NCBI GenBank assembly: GCA_025345505.1
Contig: JANVCC010000021.1
Coordinates: 27,720,919-27,784,918, forward strand
DNA length: 64,000 nt
Direction of reading: 5' to 3'
From: Todiramphus chloris collaris
Lineage: Eukaryota > Chordata > Aves > Coraciiformes > Alcedinidae
Part shown: positions 33,051-45,400 of the stretch, in pieces
Position numbering within the stretch: position 1 is the first letter of the stretch
Layout of the letters: every line of letters starts with the position of its first letter
Translations under genes and position numbers: made by a program
The notes under the pieces: generated by a model
What the model saw: only the letters and a program-made list of their open reading frames with translations
What the model was told of the DNA's origin: nothing
Databases searched by the model: none

Positions 33051-36000
33051 CAGCAGCAATTTTAAGATTTTCCATTTTGCATTTAAACTAGGAAGCGGTA
33101 TTTCCTGAAGGTCATATTCTATCCTAACATATGTGTCACAAGTTTTGACAACACAATATGTCTTGAATCAGAGAAATATTTGGCAAAGCAGAAAGAAATG
33201 GAGAGTTATGACACACAGTGATAGAGACTGAGATAATTTGGCAACCATATAAGGATTTAGTATTTTCCAATAAGCCCATGGAGACTACTGAATCAAGGTC
33301 TTATTCACTAGTTGTATATATACATGTTTAAATAAATATAAAAGCACAAAAGGAGAGGTGGAGTCTAACTCAGGCCCTCATTTAGCTTGTGAGAGAACAG
33401 GCAGGAATTTGACAACGTCTTCCACATGCCAACTATGTCTTTTGATCACTGGGTTACTGGTCATTTTTTTTATAATCCCAACTCTTTAGCAAAAAAAAAA
33501 ATATCCTGAAAAATCTCTGACAGTCTTTCTCATAGACATTGTTTTATTTGTATTGGGTTTGATAAACTGGCATTTTCCCACTGCAGAGAAGCTTTCTGGA
33601 AACTAGTGCTACCATGTTGTCTCCATTACACTTTATTACTCCTTTGGTTATTTGCAGCCCAGTAGATTAAATGATGCTCTAGATTTGACAAGAGATTTGC
33701 CCTGTCACTCTTCTGCTTCTTTCTCTCCATCCTTCATTTGCCTCAAGAGAAATACATAACTTCCTTCCTTTCCAAAGTACCTTGAGATCTGCTGCTGGCA
33801 ATCATTTGATGAAGGTTAGATTTTTTTTTAATTCTCTATATCCCCCCTCTTCTCTCCCCATCAGTCTGATTCATAGCACAAATAACAAAATTTTTGTGTG
33901 CTCCCAAACATTCTTTGAAGGCATCTTGTTTTATTCAAAGCCACTTAATTCCTATATTACATTATCAAGGACCTTTGTCTCACACTGTCAAAGAAATGTG
34001 ATTACACCTCTAAAATTGTTTTGCAGAAAATAACCTCTGTTTTTATAGCAAATCAAACCAGAATGTAATCAACTCAGTTTGCTTTTGACAGATGTTTAAA
34101 GCAATTTTATGCTACATAACTTCCTTGCATCTGGTTTCTGCAGTGCCAGGATACATTAGTTACAAATTAGGTTTGTTGAACATGGGGTGGATTGTTTGCC
34201 AGTAGATAATCCTCTTCTATATACTGTTTTTCCTTCACTTGTAGCATTTGTGTTGTGAGTTTACTGCTTGTGAACTATGGTGCTCTGACAGAAATGAAAA
34301 GTTAAATCCTCTGTTTAAAAACTTCCTCTACTGCCTTACTAAACTGCCTTAACACTAACATGGCCCCAGCTGCAAAATTAAAATATCCTTGAGGATATTC
34401 TTAGCTTTAAACAACTGAGTTGCCCCATTCTATGTCTTGAATTCAATTAGACTAATTCTGCTCTAAATTAAATAGTTGAACTGCTCTTTCAAACTGATGC
34501 TCTACTGCCCACTCCTGGACGTACAGAAGTAATACATCCTCAAAAGCCGTTCAGTTCATGATTCCCCTCCTGAGCATTTAAGTTGACTCTGAGGCAGACA
34601 GTTATTTCACCAAGAGCCAGAGTTCACTGGATAATCATTCAAAACCATTCTGGACTGGATTTGATCCAGTTTTCTGCAAAACCCTGTATTTCTCCACTGA
34701 CTCGTGAATTTCCCTTTTCCTCCTTACAATCGGCCATAAAATGAATTTCAGTATTCCTGATCTTTATCAGACTACAAGTAACAGGAAAAGAGAGGGTATA
34801 ACATGTGTTAAGAAAGGATCTTACATGTGTTATGTCTAGTAACCACCTTATCAAAACTGTTTATCTTCTCAAGCTTAAGTGTCAAAAAAATAATCATGAA
34901 CTGAAACACCCTGTAAAGAAGAAACCTCTAAAAAAAACAAATGTAACTTCGGTTATTATATATATAAAAAAAACCCTTATTGAAATAAAATATAATGTCT
35001 TGAAAGGTAATAGAAATGTGATTAGTATCCTTAAGATAGTATTTAAATAATTCACATACCCCCAAGGTGAGAATAAAGGTTATTTGAAATGGATGCTGTA
35101 ATGCACAAAGTATATTCTCTTATCCCCACCACTGGCTTTAGAGCTGTCAGTTAATAGTGGGCCTAAAGCAGTCCTTTACATTATTTCTCCCTCTCCCCTG
35201 TGAAGCTTCAAAGGGATGCTGTCGATTATTGGCTTAGGAGTAATGACCATAGGGTGATAAGCTAACAAAACAGTTAATAAAAATGAAAGTATAAAAAATA
35301 TAATCATCACCATGTCAAAGTGAAAATTTTTAGGAAGGTAGACTCCAGTGCATGGTAAGACCTGTAGCATCCTGCCCCTGTAATGGAGGGGATGAAGAAA
35401 TGTCATGAATTCTGGAAAGGCATAAACAGTTATAAACAGCCTCAGTACTACCATTCTTGCTGTTATGACTAGTTATACTTTTTGCAAATGCTGAGCTTTC
35501 AATCTTCCTCAAAGTCTCACTGGATTGGGGACAGTGTTTCTAACCCAGGCATACACCAGTTAATTTTTAGCTTGCTCTCTTTCTCTGTCTGGGACCTTCT
35601 TAATTATATTTTCCAAGACAAATCCATGGTGGGGAAATCTCTCCCAAAGTAGTGTAGATGTAAACCAGTAGTTGACATGCTTTTATTTCTCAGTGTAGAC
35701 ATGTCCTTGTAGTTCCTTAGTGCCAACTCTTTTCTGTCTTTTCTTGACTCCCTTCACCCACTTGAAAAAAAATCCACAGATTTATTTTTTTTTCTTCAGT
35801 GCCCGTGGATTTAAGTGAGATATTGACAGTTCTGTGAGTTTAATTGTTTCTGATAGTATCAGCATCAAACATTTACACTGGGAGAAATGTTTTTCTGATT
35901 TGTATGGGAACTGTTTCCCTAAAAAAAGCTCTACAGTCCTGCACTGCACAATACTGTTGCATGCCACAAGCATGAATATGCAACAGCAGTATTATTGAAG

Positions 36001-38282
36001 AATCACAGTTAATGGTAATAACCTTTTTTCCTCATAATTAACCAGAAAATATGTAAGTCAGCAGATTTGAATAACTCACTGAAGTCAGAGCACAGCATGA
36101 ATAATATTTAAATTAAATCTGACAACATAAGAAATATAAAAAAAGAGTATTCACAGTAATGAAATAAAGGAATTTTGAAAACTACATTTTCTGAAGGAGG
36201 AAATAATTAAAGGACCTACTTCAGTAAGATAATTTATGGAATCACCTTATCAGCAAATAAAATTGTAGTTAGACTAAATGAGGCTTCCATAAAACAAGAA
36301 GGAGAATACATGAAAGCAAGATGGATATACATCTTGCTTTGCAGGAAGGCACAGAAACTCAAACAGGCAGACTGTTCTTATGAAAGACATCTTACTTCTT
36401 GCAGCTGAAACCTGTGGGTCACTAAAAGCAATTTAAGGAAGAAGAAAAAAGTTTTAGAAATGTGTTTTTAAACTTAAGCACATGTCAAACCAGGCAGCTG
36501 GATAGCAAGGATAGCAACTTCACATTTCTGAATGGTGGACCACACATAAAAGCAAATGCCTGAAAAATACTCTTTTTCCATGACAGTCCCTTGCTTCAGG
36601 TCAGAGATAAGGAGTGTTCTTCGAAGAAGGTGTATGTTGCTTTCTGTTTCACTACTGATGTTGAATACTCTCAGGATACCCTGATTTTGCACATTGCAAG
36701 CCAAATTCTAGACAGCAGGGGAAGTAGAGTGGTCTGAGAGCCTCAGTCAGATCAGCTCTGACTTTAATATCATTTAATGCCTTTAAAAGTCCAGATTTCA
36801 GAGCCTTCCCTCTCTCCCTGGTGATGTGATATAGCGAGTCTTGTTATGTCTTGTATTTAACTGAATGGCATGGTCTTTGGGCAACAGTATTTTACTCTGG
36901 TGAATAAAAAGAATCCCTTACATTGCTGCCAGTTCATCAAGAGATCTCCAGTTTACCTCTTTATATGTGGTGTTCCTGAGCAGAGTCAGAAATGCTCTTC
37001 ACTGGTTTAGTGACCATGTGTGTCTTCTGGATCTGGACACAGGGAGCTTTTAAAAAGCCCTTTCTTATGTACACTTTCATATTGAAATTCTCCATCATCT
37101 ACTGCAATACAAATAATGTCTTTTTGGCAGCTAGCAGTCATTGTGAATAGTGACTGATTCCTTCTATTCTGCTGTTCAGGCTTACATAAATATCAAGATG
37201 TGAGAGTAGGGATGAGGAAGGTGTCACCAAAGCTTCATTCTGGCACCTGAGAGGGTCATAGGGAAGTAATAGTGTTTTCACTCCAGTATAGGCTGCTCAA
37301 CTAAACCAATCGCTGGCTGTAGACAAAGGCACTCTGAATTCACAGTTGGAAACAACGTCATCCTCACAGATGGGCATGTGCATCCAGCACCAAGGAACAT
37401 TGTACTATCACTGAATATCTGTGCTAATGCCTGGCCAGAAACGTCAAAAAAACAGGTGCTGATCCTAATCTCCTATGCCCACAATACAAGGGGATGCACC
37501 ACTAGTCATTAATTCAACACACATTAGGGTAAATTTTCAGAAGTCTCGGGGGGGGGGAAGGAAAAAAGGATCATTTAATGAGTAAGTTTAAAACAAACCC
37601 AGTGTTTTGAAATTAAATTCTACATTTGGAAATGTTACAGAGAAAGATTACGTGAAATCTTATCTCTGGCATCAGCTTGATTTCATGAGAGCATGACAGT
37701 AATCATCCAGGAAAACAATAGCATTCCTGAAGCCAGTGATCTTATTGCCAACTGTAGAACTCCAGATATTTTAAAGGGAACAGAGACTACATATCACCAA
37801 AGACAGCCCTGCTTTTACCACTACCAAATTTACAAATTTATTCATGCTGTAGGAGACAGGGAAGAAAGAAGTAATATGTTAGAAAGAGAGACATGAAAAG
37901 AAAAGTAGGAATTAATGACATTGCTTTTTAAAAGAATGGTCAAGATATCTGCAAGAACACAGATACGCTTGATAGTGTTCCTGGTAATCATGGAGGAGTG
38001 CAGATTGGAGCTCTGTTCTGAAGACAACACAGCTCCAGTATCAATACTTTTCCAATTGCTTTAAAAGGCACAGTCAGCCTGGGGCTCATTTCCTCACTTG
38101 AGTGCCTCTTCATTCTTACCTACTGCATAAGTGTCTGCCTAATGAAAGGGAAAGGGGCTCACAGTAACACAAGCACTTTGGGAGGGGGGTCCTAATTGTT
38201 GATTTCCTTCAAGTGAGAAAAAAAAACGTAGGAACTAAAAGGTATAAAAGGTATGAGGGAATAAAGAAAAGTTGAAAAATGC
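33051..38282. other. unique sequence between the duplicated copies
   Basis: A 5.2-kb AT-rich stretch with no recognised gene, RNA or mobile element. A G10 run lies at 37548-37557. The short open frames have no family resemblance. Confidence 0.5.
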
Positions 38283-38834
38283 AAAAGCAGTGCATATGAA
38301 AAGCTTGAGAATCTTTGAATCATTTCATTGCATTGTACTATACAGGAGATGTTACTGTTTAGGAGGGGATGAATAAGCACTTGCTCAAAATACAAAGTGA
38401 TTGCCCTTCGAGGTCAGCAAACCTGGTGGTAGTGCACAGTGTAACTACTTGCCAAAGAGTAGAAAGAGAATAAATCAAATACCATCAATGTATTTTTCAC
38501 CTTCAACTACATCTTCTGAGCCTCATGGAGGAATAGAAATAGTGCAGCTGAGGATAAAATAGCACCAGCCTAATAATACGTCCTCTCTTGCATTTGCTTC
38601 CTCCATCTGCTTACATTTCCTGGGTTACAGGTTTGTCTCAACAATGTTTAAGTGAAGATCTATCCCTGCTGCATTAACATATAAATGTTGACCTCATGTG
38701 CAGCAAAAATTCCTGCTCTGTTAACATGACATGTCTTGAAATCATGTTAGTGTGCTACCATGAAAAAGCAGGCTGGTGTGCTTGGCTTCCCTTTTAGAGA
38801 GAGACCATTCTCCCATTCTTCAAAAGATACTTTG
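38283..38834 (+). repeat. direct duplication, copy 2 (unclassified)
   Basis: Matches 32381-33050 from AAAGCAG at the left to the CATTCTCCCATTCTT segment at the right. It lacks the 127-base segment of copy 1 and has small indels near 38658-38672. Sequence outside these limits does not match copy 1's flanks. The start-to-start distance is about 5.9 kb. Confidence 0.9.
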
Positions 38835-39335
38835 CTTTGTGGAAGAAGGAAATTGTATTCAGGAAATGTGAAAGTTAATGGACAAGAAAGGAAAAAGGAC
38901 TGACATAGAAAGTGTGAATTTTGTGAAGGGAAAAAAAAAAAAGCAGTGGCATTTATTCCACCTTAAGTCTGACACCATGTCACTCACTATCAAGTTTATT
39001 TTCCCCTGACTAGACAAGAATGTTAAAGATACCTAATTCTGCAGAGGAGAAGGAAAAATATTAGCAAGTTATACTCATTGTTCACAGACATGGAGATATC
39101 TATCTGATTTTATGATTCAGATGTATGAAATCTTTAATGGCTATATCAGCCCTCATGGTGATATGGTGATATGAATATATGGATAGTGACATACTTTGGT
39201 TTACTCTGAACCGATATCTCTATACTTCGCAGATCTAAAGTAATGCATTGCCGTTTTTGCAGACCTTCTTTGTTTTTTCCACCATGTCTATAAACATGGT
39301 CCCAACACCCCCTAAAGTTTTGTTCTTTTAGGAAA
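38835..39335. other. unique spacer
   Basis: Contains a short A run (38932-38942). No gene or repeat recognised. Confidence 0.5.
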
Positions 39336-39853
39336 GTAGTTGTCATCGTTTAGCCTCTGCTGGCAGCTAACATTACACAACCACTCCCTCATAGCTTCCC
39401 CCATCACACTCCCTCCTGTGGGATGGGAAGGAGAATCAGGGGGAAGAAAAAGGTGAAGACCCATAAGTTGAGATAAGGACAGTTTAATAAAACAACAAAG
39501 AGAAAAGAAAACAACAGTAATAACAATAGTACCACTGAAATGCTACACAAAGCGAGTGATGGAAACCATAAAGGTTCTACACCTGAATCCAAGATGCCAC
39601 TTTTCCCTGCTGTAGTCACACTGAAGCTACATGCTGAAACAAGATGAAAACAGGTGCCACTGCCCCAGGCCACCCCTCTAGTTATAGATCTGATATGACA
39701 TCACTATGTATCAAATATCCCATTGGCTGGTTTGGTTCTTTATCCTGGCTGTGGCCCCTCCCATCTGCACCTTTCCCAGCTGCTTGGGCCTGCAGCTGCT
39801 TGGGCCAGGAGCTGCTTGTGATAATTAGCCCATACTGAACCCAGGACAGTAGT
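39336..39853 (-). mobile_element. solo LTR (39341-39848), antisense, with 5-bp target duplication
   Basis: On the plus strand it starts TGTCATCGTTTAGCC (39341) and ends ACCCAGGACA (39848). GTAGT is present on both sides (39336-39340 and 39849-39853), a perfect 5-bp duplication. The sense strand is minus: the ATATGACATCACTATG...CAAATATCCC block is the reverse complement of the promoter region in the LTR at 7370, a minus-strand TATA-like TCTATAAC is near 39680, and an ATTAAA signal is near 39483-39488. Length is 508 bp. No viral genes adjoin. The 5-bp duplication suggests an ERVL-related element. Confidence 0.85.
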
Positions 39854-41150
39854 TTTCCCTGTGGACACATACAAATTATGGGGTGTTACAAAAGCTCTTC
39901 AACACTTAGAATTATTTGCTTTGGTTTGGTTTGAGTGGGCACCATACAAGTTTTCATGCTGCCCTGTATATAAAGTAGTTTTTTTGCATGCTTTTGACTT
40001 TTTGAAATGCCTTAGTCATTCAAACACTTAATTCTTTACAGAATTCCTGGATAGCAAAAGGAATTACAGTCCACATTCTTCTAGGCATAAACAAGGTATG
40101 GGGTATAAACTGTCAGTTCTTGTAAGGAGATAGAAACAGTCTCCTGACAGCCTGTTTGAATAGAAGATCAACATTTGCTTTCTGTTAGTAAATGCTCTCT
40201 GCTTGCCCACTTTTCATAGCAATGAAAAACCCTCTAAGGCAAACATACGTCTTGACAAAGTGCCTGGGGGTTTGGATCCAGTACTTGATATAGCAAGTGT
40301 CTTTGATTTGGAAACTGGGTAAGACATAAGTTGCTTTAGGAGAAAGCCGAGATGCAGTGATTCACTGAAAAGGTTTTATTTCCATCTACAACTGTTGTTC
40401 AATTCATAGAAAAATGCTATTTGGATATAGTATGGGAAGATGAAGTTTATTTCAAAGGAGAAATTCACCATGATGTTGAGTACCAAGAGAAAAAAAAAAA
40501 AAAACCTGTCAATTTGATTTTATCTAAATACTTTTAATTTTGAAAACAAGCTTTTCTTTCTTTTTTTTTTTTCCTTTTCCTGTCAAAAACACAAGCCAAG
40601 AAATATTTGATAAAATAAAAGCTATAAGAAACATATCATTTGGAAAAAATCATAATCCATGCACAAGCAAATTACAAAAAGACAAAGGTTTGTTAAAGAA
40701 ATTGAATAAACAGTGATATGGATGTTTTGGAAAAGCATTGTCATTTGAAGGACAGCAGGATATACAGTTACCCTACTTACAAAGCCTGCTTGCTTAGTTC
40801 AGCAACTCATCTTTTCCTTCTGTATTTTGGAAAAGTAAATGCTGTTAATTTAGCTAATAAACATTTATAACATGCTCAATTATTTTATTACCTTTTTTAA
40901 TGAAAGTGTATGTTGATATTATTAAACAACAGTGGTTACTATTGTAACACAGCAGCTTTCTGTGAAATGTTTTTCATAAGAATAGTTCTCTCACCTTGTT
41001 TCACCATTTTGTCCCTACCCACCCAACTTACAACTCTGTCATTATAATTACCAAGTGATAAAAATTAGGAATTGTCATGTTTCTGTGTTGAGAGAGATGA
41101 TTACATGTTTGTAGGAGCGATTCTTGTCAGCTAACAGTTTAATTCTGGCA
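39854..41150. other. unique sequence, nothing recognised
   Basis: AT-rich DNA with an A15 run at about 40490-40504 and a T run near 40561-40572. No gene seen. Confidence 0.5.
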
Positions 41151-42972
41151 TCGAATCATACAACAGTAGGGGTTGGAAGGGACCTCTGGAGATCATCGAG
41201 TCCAACCCCCATGCCAAAGCAGGATCACCTGGTGCAGGCCACACAGGAACACATCCAGGCAGGTTTTGAAAGTCTCTAGAGAAGGAGACTTCACAACCTG
41301 TCTGGGCAGCCTCTTCCAGTGCTGTGTCACTCTCACAGTAAACAAGCTTTTTCTCATGTTGAAGTGCAACTTCCTGTGTTCCAGTTTGTATCCATTGTCC
41401 TTCATCCTACCACAGGGCATCACTGAAAAGAGACTGACCCCTTCTACTTGACACCCTCCCTTCATATATTTCAGATTTTCAGTCTTCTCTTCTCCAGACT
41501 AAATAGCCCCAGCTCTCTCAGCCTTTCCTCAAAAGACATGTTCCAGTACCTCAATCATCCTTGTAGCTCTCTGTTGGACTGTCTCTAGGGTTTCCCTGTC
41601 TCTCTTGCATAGGGAAGACCATAACTGGACATAATACTCCAGGTGAGGTCTCACTAGGGCAGAGTAGTGGGGAAGGAGAACCTGCTGGCCACACTATTAT
41701 TTATGCATCCCAGGATACCATTGGCCATCTTGGCCACAAAGGCACATTGCTGTCCCATGGATAAGTTACCATCCACCAGGACTTCAAGGTCCTTCTCCGT
41801 GAAGCTGCTTTCCAGCTGGTCTACCTGTAACCTGTACTGGTGCATGATGTTATTCCTCCCTAGGTGTGGGACTCTATACACTTATCCTTGTTGAACTTCA
41901 TTTGGTTCCCTTTTGCTCAGCTTTCCAGTCTGTCCAGATCTCACTGAAGGGCAGCACAGCCTTCCAGTGTATCAGTCACTCCTTCCATCATCAAACTTTC
42001 TGAGGATATACTCTATCCCTTCATCCAGGTCATTGAGAAAGATGTTGAATAATATTGGACCCAGTACTGACCCCTAGGGAACATCACTTCTTACAATCAC
42101 CAGCTGCTCTGTGCTACTAATCACAACCCTCTGAGCTCTATTGTTCAGACAGTTCTCAACCCATCTCACCATCCACTCTTTTAACTGACACTTCCTGAGT
42201 TTACCCATGAGGATGTTACGGGAGACAGTGTCAAAAGCCCTGCTGAAGTCAAGGTAGACAACATCCACTGCTCTCCCTGCATCCACCCATTCAGTCACAC
42301 CATCATAGAAGGCTATCAGATTAGTCAGATACGACTTCCCTTTAGTAAATCCATGCTGGCTACTGTTGATAACTTTCTTTTCTCCCATGTGCTTAGAGAT
42401 GATCTATAGAATGAGATGTTCCATCACCTTTCCAGGGATGGAGGTGAGGCTGACTGGTATGTAATTACCAGAGGCTTCCTTCTTGCCCTTTTTGAAGACT
42501 GGAGTGACATTGGTTTTCCTCCAGTCCTCACAAACCTCTCCTGTTCTCCATGATCTTTCAAAAATGATGGAAAGTGGTAGAGCAACATCAGCCAGCTCCC
42601 TCAGCACTCATGACTGTATCCCATTGGGGCCCATGAATTTGTGTGTGTTCAGTTTACCCAAGTGATTTTTAACCCAATCCTCATTGACCAGTGGACAGAC
42701 TTCCTCCCTCCAGGCTTTCTGTCTTACTTCCAGGGTCAGGGATTTCCGAGGGCTGGTCTTAGCAGGGAAGACTGAAGCAAAGAAGGCATTCAGTAACTCC
42801 ACTTTCTCTGCATTCTCTGTCACCAGGGCTCCCACCTCATTCAGCAGCGGGCCCACATTTTCCCTAGTCTTCCTTTTACCACTGATGTATTTAAAGAAGA
42901 CCTTCTTATTCTCCTTTACTTCCTTGGAGTTAGTTCCAAGAGGGCCTTGGCCTTCTTTGTTGCATCTCTAGT
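41151..42972 (-). mobile_element. CR1 LINE, decayed 1.8-kb copy
   Basis: A minus-strand CR1 with its 3' end at 41151 (ATCATACAACAGTAGGGGTTGG on the plus strand) and its truncated 5' end near 42972. It covers the reverse transcriptase and the C-terminal part of ORF2. The protein is split over several frames, so it has been inactive for some time. It is older than the copy at 48.8 kb. Confidence 0.93.
41193..42856 (-). pseudogene. CR1 ORF2 reverse transcriptase remnant
   Basis: Minus-strand fragments in order: 42608-42856 (upstream linker with NAFFASVF and GKLNTHKFMGPNGI), 42404-42607 (RELADVALPLSIIFERSW, TPVFKKGKKE), 42074-42388 (SQHGFTKGKSYLTNLIAFYD and VVYLDFSRAFDTVS, the motif-A region with the first catalytic Asp), 41654-41881 (HLGRNNIMHQYRL, MGQQCAFVAKMANGIL) and 41193-41465 (C-terminal region). 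The stretch that should carry the catalytic ADD motif, near 41990, reads as a shortened DD-containing segment and meets a stop, so the active site is damaged as well as the frame. Non-functional relic of an RNA-templated DNA polymerase. Confidence 0.88.
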
Positions 42973-45099
42973 TCAAATAGGTTTAAATATGTTCAACTAA
43001 GAGACTAATTTCTTTTAAAAATTTAGTTTTGAATGCCTGTCATGAACTGTGCTGTACACAGAGACAGTAAGAAGAGCTAGGAAGAATGTTTCAGCTATGA
43101 CCATTTTCTAATTGTATACTTGAAACAGTTTTACTAGAGGATAATTAACAACATAGTAAAACAATTTTAGGACTCCCTGCAAATCAGTTTCAAGGTCCTT
43201 GAGTTGGTTATCATCTATTTCAGTTTGGTCAGGAAAGATCTGCCTAATCTAATCTGCCATATTTCTAATGCACATTATCTTCACAGTTTTCAATTGCCTC
43301 ACTGAGAGTAATTTCCATGGAATGAGAAGGAAATTGCAGAAGGCTGAAAGTTTAGTGAGCAAAGTATGCTGCAGTGATTCATAAGTAACTTTCTACACTT
43401 AATCAGATGCACTGGGAATCTACCTAATTGCCTATCATCCCAGGGAACTAATTTGGCCTAAGGTAGTGAATGGCATTGACTGCTGAGTAATGAGGATACT
43501 TCTGACAAACATTTCTGTTTAGTAGATATGTTCAGCAAAGTCCAACAACTTAGGTTGTGTTTAAGTACATGACAAATGAGCACTATATTCTACGCTTCCA
43601 ATTTTCCAATACAGAAGTAGCCAAATAAAAAAAAAAGCAAAAATAAGTGATTAAGATGGAACAAAAAAAAATGTATCTGTCTGTGTTTATACATTATGGT
43701 ATCTTATTTTGAGTAATTCACAACTTTAAACTGCATGCAAGTCTGTAAGAGACCATTGAAACATTATTTACTGCTGGATGCCAGCTATAGCTGTCAGCAC
43801 TCCAAAAATGTACAGTTGACAATAAGTCATAAATAAGAGATTAATTAGCGCGGTAGTTGGAAGTTATGTTGCTGATTCAGATATTTAGTATCCACTTCAC
43901 TAAGATAATTTGCATATGTTCATCCCCTTTATCATCTATTAAAAGATTTGATTAGAAAAGAGAGTCTAAGAACATTGATGGCTGAAGGGAAGAGTGGAAC
44001 ACATGGGAAGGACACATGACGGTGCTTGGCTGAAGCCTCAGAACAGAAAAAAACAGTCCTTAGTGCTGGCATGAAAAAGGCTGAGAGAATCATCGAGGTT
44101 GACATGATTGGTGCCTTTGAAAACAGAACAATAGGCATTATATTTAGAAGCTCAAAGGCCAACCATGAAAATACCTAATTGGTTTAGACTCTTGATTTAA
44201 GCCCTGTTCCCTTATTCTGCATTTTATTGGTTTTTATTCAAGTCAGTGTGAATTTTGCCACTTCTCCCAGTGGGAGAATTAGGTTTACCAGGAAAGCATT
44301 TTCAGGTGTTAAAAGAATTTATGGCAGTATAAAGAATTACGTGCATATTACAGATGAAACAGACATCACATATTGAAGGTGACATATATGTGCCAAATTG
44401 CAGAGCTATTGGAAAAATTAATTCATGATACATCTTAGCTGCTTCACCTAGCTCTGTCCCCTAGCTCTCTCTTTGATTTTAATATCCTAAAGAGATGTTC
44501 AATCCTACAATAACATCCTATGCCCCAGTGAATGCCTGCATAGCTTCTGAAGGTTAACCATCTCTTTCAAGGCAAATATGAAATTCCTGAAGAAAGTGTT
44601 GCCTATTTCTCTTTAAGCATGCATGGGAAATCAGCAAAAATCTGACCTAACCTGTGTGGTTTTCCAAACATATGATGCTATGCATTCCTGTTATTGACTG
44701 CTAGGCAACTGGTAAGTTAGCTCTAGGATCCATGTATAGTTGAAGTTAAAAATAGGAACTTTTAAGTCTCTTTCCTCTTATGTCTCACACAAAATGTAGA
44801 CATCTCCTTTTGCATGACTTAAATCACACTTCAGAACTGCCCATTTCCCTTACCCAAATGAGCCTGGGTGACCAGATCAGATTTAGATATCTGCATTTGG
44901 TCAGACAAATCTCACCCCTCTAGTGAAACTACTGATATTTATGCTGATGGGGCTGTGAATTGAGTTAAAGAGTGAAGCAGCCCTTCTATAAGATTCAGGG
45001 CTGCTGAAAGGGGGGGTCTGCACAGTCAGAAAAGACATAGGCCAATTCTGAACATATTGTGATGGAGAGTCTCATGAATAATTGGAAGCCTAGGAAATG
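42973..45099. other. unique sequence, nothing recognised
   Basis: No gene or mobile element recognised. The AT-rich part at about 43795-43935 (GATTAATTAGCGC, ATAATTTGCATATG words) could be a regulatory-type conserved stretch; the sequence alone cannot show it. Confidence 0.45.
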
Positions 45100-45400
45100 A
45101 GATTTTCGAGAAAAAGCTTAGAAAAATAGACTTTGGCTTAGTGTAGCAAAGAGAAGAATGAAGGAAAATACAGAATCATATTCTCTATATTTCTCAGATC
45201 TGTGAAGAAACAAACAAACTTGTCTTCATATCCACCGGTAATGGCACAAGAAATAAAAAGTTAAAACTTAAGTGAAGGAAATTTAGGTTGGATATTGAAG
45301 AAATTTCTAAGAGAATATTCTTAAGTGGAGGAATAGATTGCTGAGGGAGATTATGGAACCTTTTTAGCAAGGATTTTTTAAAAAGTTTGGAGCACAATTT
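45100..45400 (+). mobile_element. ancient CR1 LINE remnant
   Basis: Plus-strand blocks in CR1 order: GAGAAAAAGCTTAG, CTTCATATCCACCGGTAATGG, CACAAGAAATAAAAAG, AATTTAGGTTGGATATTG, AGGAATAGATTGCTGAGG and GGAACCTTTTTAG. The blocks match the ORF2 C-terminal region but at low identity, comparable to the remnant near 1 kb. There is no frame and no clear 3' tail. Confidence 0.55.
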
